Positions 25,527-34,100 of a stretch of DNA of 64,000 nucleotides are shown here, one piece after another. Numbering within the stretch: position 1 is the first letter of the stretch; every line of letters begins with the position of its first letter. The DNA is from Annona cherimola (Eukaryota; Streptophyta; Magnoliopsida; Magnoliales; Annonaceae). Both the position numbers and the translations under genes were made by a program. The stretch spans positions 41,395,452 to 41,459,451 of the forward strand of contig CM059972.1 in the NCBI GenBank assembly GCA_030490835.1, written 5' to 3'. The notes under the pieces were generated by a model, which did not search any database, was not told where the DNA came from, and saw only the letters and a program-made list of their open reading frames with translations.

Positions 25527-26313
25527 TCAATCTATGCAAGGCGAGTCCGACGGTGGTGAGAGCGGAGACGAGATTAAGGTCAAAGTAGGAGAGGCCGCAG
25601 CGGCGGCGAATGGCGACTTGGACGTGCAGCAAGAGCCTATCTCCATCACCTGGTGGAGCGGCGAACCGTCGTACGAATCGGCCATGGTCGCAACCCCCCT
25701 TGAGCTCTGCTGCTGCTGCGGCGGGCGCACGCGTAGCTGCTGCGGGGTGTGCGCAAAGAAGCAAACGTGGCGCCTGCAGGCCATCCCGTCCTTGCAGGGC
25801 TGCGTCCGGTAGCGCGATGGGTGGAGCCAGCATTCGAACACCCCATGAGCGAACTCGCAGGAGTCCCCGCGCTTGCAGCTCCCCTTCCGGAAGTCCGGGG
25901 TGCCGGAGTAGTGGTACTTCCGCGGGTCCCGCCGGAGGGCCTTCTCCCCCGGATGGGCGAACGGGCACTCGGTCCAATCGTGCGAGCAGCCACGGGAACA
26001 ACGGCGCACCTTGAACTCGTAGATGCGGAACTCGTCGCAGGAATAGCAAGTCGCAGTCGTAGTTGAGAACGACGTCCTCGGAGTCATCGGTGTCTTCGAA
26101 ATCAGTGCACGACGGAAGATAGCAGTGCAACGGAGAGAGCGAGACGCCGCTGACGGGGGAAGGATAGAGCATGCCGCCGGTGGATTCGTTAAGGAGGGGC
26201 CAGGGCGGCACTTGGACGGTGGGATTCGGCAGACTAGCTTTGCTAAGCATGATCATGGCGCGTGTAGAGAAGAAGGCTGTAGAAATCTCAGTGGCTGTGG
26301 CTACTGTTGCCAT
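25527..26313 (-). pseudogene. Captured arginine-rich tandem CCCH zinc-finger (RR-TZF) gene fragment, 5' LTR, antisense
   Basis: Minus-strand translation matches plant RR-TZF proteins, RNA-binding regulators of stress, hormone and seed responses. An N-terminal part from 26313 contains a VPPWPLL motif. After a frame change near 26050 come [78 protein letters not shown], and [11 protein letters not shown]. Finger 2 (C-x5-C-x4-C-x3-H) is intact. Finger 1 lacks its first Cys, because the usual [10 protein letters not shown] reads TPDFRKGSC. The fragment ends at [10 protein letters not shown], well short of the usual C-terminus. It is antisense to the retrotransposon and lies upstream of its TATA box. 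The frameshift and missing Cys are shared with the 3' LTR copy, so they predate this insertion. Confidence 0.85.
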
Positions 26314-26317
26314 CGTG

Positions 26318-26493
26318 GTTCCGCGAGTCTGCAGAAATCAGATCTACGCGAAAGTAGTTCCGCGGGAAAAGCGGTTCCGCGCAAGTGTAGCTTGGCGCCC
26401 AAGCAAACGAAGTTCCGCGGGAACGCTTTCAGTTCCGCGCGACTACAGTTCCGCGGCAACGAAGTTCCGCGGAAACGCTCACAGCCGCGGAAC
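26318..26493 (+). promoter_or_regulatory. GTTCCGCG motif cluster in U3, 5' LTR
   Basis: GTTCCGCG occurs at 26318, 26357, 26374, 26412, 26432, 26448 and 26464, and inverted (CGCGGAAC) at 26486. Eight copies fall in 176 bp, ending about 24 bp upstream of the TATA box. Several extend to the palindrome GTTCCGCGGAAC or a near form. The placement suggests binding sites of one transcription factor. The factor is not known to me. Confidence 0.6.
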
Positions 26494-26516
26494 TTGCACC
26501 AAGCCGGCAAAACGCC

Positions 26517-26524
26517 TATAAATA
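26517..26524 (+). promoter_or_regulatory. TATA box of the 5' LTR
   Basis: CTATAAATAGAGGCCC is a textbook plant TATA context. Transcription should start about 25-35 bp downstream, near 26545-26560, setting the U3/R border. Confidence 0.8.
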
Positions 26525-26659
26525 GAGGCCCTTGGCCCTTCAAGAAAAAAAAAAAAAAACAGCGAGAGCGAAGACGAGAAAGAGAGATCTCCCGCGCTGA
26601 AGAGAGAATCGTGAGTTCTACATTTTTTTTTTAGTTAAAAAAAAAAGAGGAGAGTTTCT

Positions 26660-27840
26660 TTCTTGTATATTATATATATATAAATATATATATATACATA
26701 TATATTATTTTCAAAAACTACTTTTCCCAATGTGGATACTCCCCGACTGGCGGGTTGAATTGACACACGGGTTAAGTATATTTTCCCCTTTAAAAATAAA
26801 ATAAAAATATATATGTGTATATTATATATATATATATATCTATATATACATATATATTATTTTCGAAAACTACTTTTCCCAACGTGGATACTCCCCGACT
26901 GGCGGGTTGAATTGACACACGGGTTAAGTATATTTTCCCCTTTAAAAATAAAATAAAAATATATATGTGTATATTATATATATATATATATACATATATA
27001 TTATTTTCAAAAACTAGTTTTCCCGATGTGGATACTCCCCGACTGGCGGGTTGAATTGACACACGGGTTAAGTATATTTTCCCCTTTAAAAATAAAATAA
27101 AAATATATATGTGTATATTATATATATATATCTATATATACATATATATTATTTTCGAAAACTACTTTTCCCAACGTGGATACTCCCCGACTAGCGGGTT
27201 GAATTGACACACGGGTTAAGTATATTTTCCCCTTTAAAAATAAAATAAAAATATATATATATATGTATATTATATATATATACATATATATTATTTTCAA
27301 AAACTACTTTTCCCAATGTGGATACTCCCCGACTGGCGGGTTGAATTGACACACGGGTTAAGTATATTTTCCCCTTTAAAAATAAAATAAAAATATATAT
27401 GTGTATATTATATATATATATCTATATATACATATATATTATTTTCGAAAACTACTTTTCCCAACGTGGATACTCCCCGACTGGCGGGTTGAATTGACAC
27501 ACGGGTTAAGTATATTTTCCCCTTTAAAAATAAAATAAAAATATATATGTGTATATTATATTATATATATATACATATACATATATATATTATTTTCAAA
27601 AACTACTTTTCCCAACGTGGATACTCCCCGACTGGCGGGTTGAATTGACACACGGGTTAAGTATATTTTTCCCTTTAAAAAAAAAATAAAAAAAATATAT
27701 ATGTATATATTATATATATATATCTGTATATACATATATATTATTTTCAAAAACTACTTTTCCCAACGTGGATACTCCCCGACCGGCGGGTTGAATTGAC
27801 ACACGGGTTAAGTATATTTTCTCCCTTAAAAATAAAAATA
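26660..27840 (+). repeat. Tandem array of 141-150 bp units in the 5' LTR leader (8 units)
   Basis: Each unit has a conserved core (GTGGATACTCCCCGACTGG, then GGGTTGAATTGACACACGGG, then TTAAGTATATTTTC) and an AT-rich spacer of TA runs. Two subtypes tend to alternate: one with TTTTCAAAAACTAC..CAATGTGG and one with TTTTCGAAAACTAC..CAACGTGG and a TCTATATATACATA spacer. A diverged unit lies at about 28106-28160. The short open frames within it are products of the repeat, not genes. Confidence 0.95.
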
Positions 27841-28234
27841 AATATATGAGTATTTTCTATAAAAATATATCAAAATACACATATATATTCAAAGACATCC
27901 AAAAATCAATATTTTGATTTCTCAAAATTACATAGATGTCCCGCATCCAAAAATTAAGATTTTGACTTCTAAGATTATATAAATGCCCCGCGGGCCTTCA
28001 AAAAAATATATGTATTTGCCCCATGGGCCCCCCCCTAAAAAAAAATAATATATATATATATATTTTTAGACTTTAAAAAAAAAATATAATTTTCATATAC
28101 TTTTGCCTGAGTAGATACTCCACAAACAGTGGGTTAAGTTGATGCGCAGGGCTAAGTACCTTTCTATTATATATATACAAAAAAGAATATATATATATAT
28201 ATTACCTCTTCGCTTAATCCGAGCCTTAATGCCC

Positions 28235-28790
28235 GAGCAAGCCCAAGATGGCCCAAAACTCTCCGAAAAGCCCAATATGGCTCAAGACCCTCCAAAAAGC
28301 CCAAGATGGCACAAAAATCTCCAAAAAGCCCAAGATGGCTCAAGACCCTCCAAAAAGTCCAAGGTGGCTCAAAACCCTCCAAAAAGCCCAAGATGGCTCA
28401 AAACTTTTCAAAAAGCCCATGATGGCCCAAAACTCTCCAAAAAGCCCAAGATGGCCAAAAAATCTCCAAAAAGCCCAAGCTGGCTAAAAACTCTTCAAAA
28501 AGCCCAAGGTGGCACAAAAATCTCCAAAAAGCCCAAGATGGCCCAAAACTCTCCAAAAAGCCCAAGATGGCCCAAAAATCTCCAAAAAGCCCAAGATGGC
28601 CCAAAAATCTCCAAAAAGCCCAAGCTGGCTAAAAACTCTTCAAAAAGCCCAAGATGGCTCAAAACTTTTCAAAAAGCCCATGATGGCCCAAAACTCTCCA
28701 AAAAGCCCAAGATGGCCCAAAAATCTCCAAAAAGCCCAAGATGGCTAAAAACTCTTCAAAAAGCCCAAGAAAGCCCAAACTCTTTTCAAC
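28235..28790 (+). repeat. 29-bp tandem array in the 5' LTR (about 19 units)
   Basis: Unit CCCAAGATGGCCCAAAA, then CTCTCCAAAAAG, with point variants. As 29 is not a multiple of 3 and the unit lacks stops in the frames used, long open frames run through it on both strands (226 codons on +) as an 87-nt, 29-residue protein repeat. Protein-coding use is not supported by anything else. Confidence 0.9.
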
Positions 28791-29104
28791 AAGACCAGTT
28801 GGGGCCCAAACCTTTTTAATTGGTCAAAAATGACCCAAGCATACTTTTTAAATTCGGTTGAATCCATTTTTTTTTTGGTAAAACCACCCAATTGTTCAAT
28901 CCAGAGGCTGAAAGCGGGAGACGTTGGTTTCTTGTACAAGTACAGAAGCTGAAAGCGGGACACACTGGTCTGCTGTGTAAATCCAGAGGCTAAGAGCGCA
29001 CTTAGTCTGCTGTGTAGGGTCACTAGTGTAGCCGACGGGCCCCTCACTAGTTCCCAAACCGAGTCATCGCTGGTCGACGGGCTAAGCGTAAACTCATATT
29101 CAAG

Positions 29105-29262
29105 TCATGGCGCGTGGCGTCATGAACCTCACATTTAAGACATGGTGCGTGGCGTCATGTACCTCATATTCAAGTCATGGCGCGTGGCGTCATGAACCTC
29201 ACATTTAAGGCATGGCGCGTGGCGTCATGTACCTCACATTCGAGTCACGGCGCGGGGCGAAG
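29105..29262 (+). repeat. 35-bp tandem array in the 5' LTR (4 units plus a diverged one)
   Basis: Unit CATGGCGCGTGGCGTCATG, then (A/T)ACCTCAYATTYAAG. The 3' LTR has three units plus the diverged one. Confidence 0.85.
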
Positions 29263-29319
29263 TGTACTCGTTTATCTTTATATTTTTGTTAGACACGATT
29301 TTTCGTGCACTTGTAAAGA

Positions 29320-29338
29320 CGTAGAAGGATCTTCTACG
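29320..29338 (+). other. Perfect hairpin near the end of the 5' LTR
   Basis: CGTAGAAG-GAT-CTTCTACG: an 8-bp stem with a 3-nt loop, preceded by TTTTTCGTGCAC and followed by CACTTC. It is identical at 47764-47782. A role in RNA 3'-end formation or in the leader is possible but not shown. Confidence 0.6.
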
Positions 29339-29596
29339 CACTTCATTATTGTTAAGCATTTTTTTTTATGGACCATTGTATTCAGCTCTTTTAATCAAGG
29401 GTTTTCTCGTTAGAGATGTAAAATCAGAATGTGGAACACAATGCAAAATATTTCTGTGATGTATTTTTCGGACTCGGTTAAAGAATTGGATGCTTTAAAA
29501 TTTTGCTGGGAAATTAATTAAGCATTTATTCTCAAAGCCGCAGGAAAACAATTTTATCTTTAACCAAGTAATGATTTTTCATGAGGCCGGAACAAA

Positions 29597-29612
29597 TGGT
29601 GAACCCGACGTG
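29597..29612 (+). other. Primer-binding site candidate
   Basis: TGGTGAACCCGACGTG starts two bases after the LTR terminus. The leading TGG would pair with the CCA end of a tRNA. It is not the common plant initiator-Met site (TGGTATCAGAGC). I could not assign the tRNA with certainty. Confidence 0.7.
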
Positions 29613-29708
29613 AAACATTCTCCCTTCATCTTTAAGAGCTGAAAACTATGGTCTTTATATGCTTATTTTCTCGAACCTAACACTCTGAAATGCTCCTTTG
29701 CAGATTTC

Positions 29709-30569
29709 ATGGCACATTCGATGGCTTTTGGATTTTTGCCTAATGGTGGTTTTGTCATTTCTGAGCCAGACCACATGGATGCGGCTATCCCACATCATTT
29801 TATTCGTGTACCAGAGAAGCCAGAGCACCGTGTCTATCGACACGTTGACTACTCTCCTGCAGCGATCAAGCAAAGAAGAGACCGATCTGCACTACTCAAG
29901 GAGCCTCTTATTGTTCAAGGCTCGAAGACCACTCCTATTCAACCAACAAAGTCTCTGCAGGCGCCCATCCGAATGGGCCCGCCTGCTCGACAGTCAGACT
30001 ATGCCAAGAAGTCCGCCCACCGGCTTGCTGCACCAGCCCAACCAGCAGCACAACAGCCTGCAAGACAACCTGTTTTGCAGTCCCATTCCATAAAAAGGTC
30101 TGCGAGACAATCTACTCCAACTCGGCTAGCGCCAACTAGCCACCCAGAAGCCAGTGTTCCCCGAAAAGGGAGCAAAACTGTGCCAAATCCTGTTCGATGC
30201 ACCATCACTCGCCAATTCGATCGGGCTGCCTCAAGGGTTGTTGACCTAGCCCCCCGACCTAGCCAAGGTGACACCCAAGAGCGGAAGAAGTCAAGAAGAC
30301 AAACCAAGTTTTCTCAGCTGGAGGCTCCATTGGCCGATGGAGGGGACGATCAATTCAAGCCGCAAGGACCTATTATTGTCCGATCCGGTTTAGGCCCCCT
30401 GCGATTTGTCATCCCTGACCCGACGCATTCGCCCCATCAGTCAACCCATGCTCCATCTAGCTCACAAGCTAGAGTCAAATCTCCAGGTCACTATGATACT
30501 GCCAACATAGTGACGGTTCCTCATCACGTATCAAGGAAACAAAGGAGAAAAGCACAGCGGAAAAAGTAG
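29709..30569 (+). CDS. N-terminal part of the Gag-side polyprotein (286 codons)
   Basis: It starts ATG at 29709, about 100 bp after the primer-binding site, and ends at TAG (30567-30569). The product is basic and rich in Pro, Gln and Arg, with a KQRRKAQRKK tail. I see no known domain. Tat/Ogre elements often carry an extra coding region before gag, and this matches it in position. It is in the same frame as the next two segments, which are separated from it only by single TAG codons. The simplest reading is therefore one ancestral open frame from 29709 into gag-pro, broken by two nonsense changes. Programmed readthrough is a less likely alternative. Confidence 0.6.
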   Translation: MAHSMAFGFLPNGGFVISEPDHMDAAIPHHFIRVPEKPEHRVYRHVDYSPAAIKQRRDRSALLKEPLIVQGSKTTPIQPTKSLQAPIRMGPPARQSDYAKKSAHRLAAPAQPAAQQPARQPVLQSHSIKRSARQSTPTRLAPTSHPEASVPRKGSKTVPNPVRCTITRQFDRAASRVVDLAPRPSQGDTQERKKSRRQTKFSQLEAPLADGGDDQFKPQGPIIVRSGLGPLRFVIPDPTHSPHQSTHAPSSSQARVKSPGHYDTANIVTVPHHVSRKQRRKAQRKK

Positions 30570-30596
30570 TTCGGGAAAACAACTTCCCGGTTAAAC

Positions 30597-31154
30597 TTGA
30601 AGGCTTCATCGCCACTGCCACCAGGACCAAGGCATAGGCTGTTCTCACACCTCCGACAAAGGGGTAGGCCGCAAAAGAAGCCACTACAGAACACTCGCAA
30701 ATTGAGAGTGCCTCAAAAGGCAAGACTCTCTAACAAGTGGCAGTATCCTCAGAAGCGCCATACAACGTATTCACGTTCGGTGCTCAGGCTGATCCCTAAC
30801 TTTATACACGAAAATCAATTTGCCCCGTTGATCAGACTGAAAGAGGATATGACTTATGCGCCTGTTGTGGCCCCGTTCCGAGGAGAGCACCGGATGCCGC
30901 ACCCCAAGAGAGAAGCTAAAAGGAGGAGACGTCTCCTCCAGACGACAGAGGTCAACATGGTGGACCTCACCCAGCCAAGCACTTCCAAAGCGTCGGAGAT
31001 GTTAACCCGGTCAAGGGCAGCCGCAATGCCCATTACACCGCCATTCTGTAGCCTCTCTCATCCTGAAGGGATCAGGGCCGCCCTCCCAAGAGGTCAATTT
31101 GAAGCCTCTTACATGGTGGGCGAAGAAGAAGAGGTTCTTACACCCAAGTCTTAG
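30597..31154 (+). CDS. Gag-side segment 2, between two in-frame TAG codons (185 codons)
   Basis: Same frame as 29709-30569 and 31188-36068. It is basic and Pro/Arg-rich, with KREAKRRRRLLQTT near residue 110-120, and ends YMVGEEEEVLTPKS before TAG at 31152-31154. The frame continues past the stop as LIHDLQEEIKSMKRAM, a short coiled-coil-like stretch leading into Gag. It is best read as the middle of a broken polyprotein. The ATG at 30597 is only the first Met after the stop. Confidence 0.55.
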   Translation: MKASSPLPPGPRHRLFSHLRQRGRPQKKPLQNTRKLRVPQKARLSNKWQYPQKRHTTYSRSVLRLIPNFIHENQFAPLIRLKEDMTYAPVVAPFRGEHRMPHPKREAKRRRRLLQTTEVNMVDLTQPSTSKASEMLTRSRAAAMPITPPFCSLSHPEGIRAALPRGQFEASYMVGEEEEVLTPKS

Positions 31155-31187
31155 CTCATTCATGACCTCCAGGAGGAGATTAAGAGT

Positions 31188-34100
31188 ATGAAACGGGCTA
31201 TGGAAACTCAAGGCAACAAGACATTAGGTTCCCATCAACCCCCATCACCAAGGAACTGTCAATCAGTCCATCAGCCCGAGAAACCAATTAGGCAGCAGAT
31301 CGAGGAAGATGAAAATGCAGAATTGGAGCAAGGCTTTCTGCAGTTCAATAACCTACGTATCAATACCCCTCGAACGCAAGACGCGCGGGTAAACACACCC
31401 ATGGGGTCTCCACCCAGGTTTGTTGCGCAGAAGGAGATAGTGCATCAACTTGTAGCTAAATGCCTTCGTCGACAGGCACCCCAACTCACTGGGGTCCCTA
31501 CAACGACAATCAACAGGCCTTATCCCCCAGAGGTTGAAGCAGAGCTGCTACCTAGAGATTTGAAGCCACCAAAGATCCAATTCGATGGGACTGGGAGCGC
31601 GTTAAAGCACCTGGCATCATTCCACTATGCCATGGGCAATTGGGCGCACCATTCGAATTTTTGTCTTCAAATGTTTCCCAATACTCTTTCTGGTGATGCT
31701 TTCCAGTGGTACATATCTCTCCCAACCGGCTCAGTTCGAACATGGGAGGAGATGAAAGAAATGTTCACCTCCCGATTCGTTGATACTACACGAGAAGTAC
31801 AACTATCGGAATTATCTACCTTGTCCCAAAAGAAGGACGAGCCGGTTGAAGACTACATCACTAGATGGCAAAGGGCCGCTAACCGATGTCAAGCACCCCT
31901 ATCTCAAGCAATGAAGGTCAACCTTTGCCGGAATGGCATCAAGACGGAAATCTCGTTGCTGATGAATGAACAGCTAAGTACATTTCAGGCCCTAGCTACA
32001 GAAGCTTGTCAAAAAGAGTATTTGTTGTCTCAACAAAAAGCTTGGAAGAAGGAGTCATCCACAACCACTACATTTAAGAAGAAGAAAACTGGAGAGACCT
32101 CTGCGAACACCACGGAGGTTAAGAAGCAACTAGATAAAGCAAAGCCGCCTGTAAAAGAGCAGCCTGCAAGACCCTTCCGAAGAGAGGAAATCCAATATGC
32201 CTTTGGGGAAGATGACGTGGAGACGCTATTCCAGCACCTCATGTCGACCGGGCTATTCGAGTTGCCCGCCCCAAAAAGGTCAGAAGAAATTGGACGCACC
32301 TCTCACCAGCGATATTGCAGTTACCACCGATATGTCGGTCACCCCACTAAGAAGTGTTGGGATCTCCAAGCAATATTGCAAGATTACATCGACAAGGGGG
32401 TTATAAAACTCAGTCCTCCAGCGCAAGCTTCATCAAATGTTGTGACAATTGAGATAGCAGAAAAGGGTGATTGGGAAGTGGTTCGAAAACCACCAAGCCT
32501 AAGACGGACAAAAAGGTGTCTCAAAAATTTATGCAGAGAAGACAAAAGAATAAGGGATAAGGTCATTCTCCCTTTCTTCTCAAGGCATTTGAGGCAGTCC
32601 TCACGGGTGCAACCATTCCTGATCATGGACTTTTTGCAGCCCGAGTTGCTACTCCCGTTCTATCAACGGCTTGTTGGTAGATCACCTCGACCAGTAAAAG
32701 AAAGATACGTTCTCGAGGAATTACAGAATATAACTCCACGTGAGTTCCCCGAGGATGGTCCGTTTTGGGACCTACATAGCAACAAAGGAGAAACCGAAAC
32801 TTGCTATCATATAAATGCGTCTGCGTCCAAGCCTGCAAAGCGGCGAAGAACTGCCTCGGTACTTATCCCTAACTACACCAAGTTTGAAGTTGGGATGTCA
32901 CCGGTAAACCACATTATCACGTATTTGCGAGAATCTCGACTTCTGCCAGCATCCTGGGAAACCAGAGTGGGATATTTCCGGTACTCACTGGGGGAATCAG
33001 TGATGTCTTGGTACCAAGATAATCATATCGAAGAAATTACCGAGTGGGTCATCTTGATAGATGCATTCTTGGTCCGCTTCCTGTCAAGGCAAAGAGAGCA
33101 GTTCCCTAGTAATTACTTGAGAGAAATACAATACAGTCAAGAATCTACTGCTCATTACGTAAATTATCTCAGAGACAGTACATGGAGTGATCCCTTGGCC
33201 ATATGGTTGCCTGAACCTGAAATGGTCACGAAGTACCTTTCGGATGCGGTATGCCCTCCGGCTGACAATGGGTACAAGACCTTTGGAGCTAAAACTTTCA
33301 TAAAGGCAATCCGGTGGGTCGGCAATGAAGGCTTCAAACAAGAGGCAATCTTTAGCGACGCTGAAGGTTTTGGGAGGACAAATCAACTCCAAGTTCTGCA
33401 TGTGCTGCAGTTAAACGATGCGCCCATTCTTCGAGTGTTCCCTTTCTTAACTGGGGAGTTAAGCTATGATTGGCCGCATATTCAGTTATTCCACGAGAAT
33501 CATAAGTACGCATTGCCGCACTTGTTCGATTATTCACTGGCGGTCTGTCAAATGGGGCAAACAAAAGAGTTTGCACTTGGGCACTTTATTTTGAGCTTGG
33601 CCCATGACAGTTGTGCCCTTCTCTGGATCTCCTCGCTTCCCGAAGAAGCATTTGGTTCTTGGGAAGAGTTCGTTGATATGTTTATCCTGAGATTCCACGA
33701 ATATGAGACAGAGTTCCCTCTAGAGATGATAGAAGTTATGCACCCCCTATCAGGAGAATCTCAGTACGACTACATTTTGAGATGGATAAACTGCAGAATA
33801 ATCAACCAAAAATTCGATAAAGAAGGAATCATGGTTCATCAGTGCATCAAGTCAATGAGTGGGTATTTTCCTGAAATTCCAAAAATACAGCCATTTTTCT
33901 CAGATGTACTACGAACATTGGCTACAAACATTCAAGACTCTGCCTCTTGCAATATGGTGCAAGTTGAAGAAGATGTTCTTGCAATTCTTCGATCTGGTCG
34001 AATCACACCAGAAAACAAGGGTAAAGCCCCGGCACAAGAAAATCGTACTCAGCCAGAGCAGCACATACCAGCCGATCATCGAAAATCCTCAGTAAGCTAT

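Larger units (their letters stand above)
24561..29594 (+). repeat. 5' LTR of the Ogre-type element (5034 bp)
   Basis: U3 (24561 to about 26545) holds gene fragments and a GTTCCGCG motif cluster. A TATA box at 26517-26524 sets the start of R. The transcribed part holds an 8-unit 141-150 bp array, a 29-bp array and a 35-bp array, and ends GGCCGGAACA. It is 2049 bp shorter than the 3' LTR, because the latter has about 12 more array units and a MITE. Confidence 0.95.

Noticed and set aside
25610..26066. Plus-strand frames of 105-145 codons rich in Arg, Ala and Gly
   Set aside because: Antisense shadows of the GC-rich CCCH zinc-finger fragment.
26790..27750. Several minus-strand frames with QPASRGVSTLGKVVFENN repeats
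   Set aside because: These are translations of the 141-150 bp tandem repeat. They have no start context or independent support, and the same occurs at 43000-46040.
28139..28819. 226-codon open frame with a 29-residue repeat
   Set aside because: It is a product of the 29-bp tandem array in the LTR leader. Long frames exist on both strands and copy number differs between LTRs, so it is not listed as a gene.
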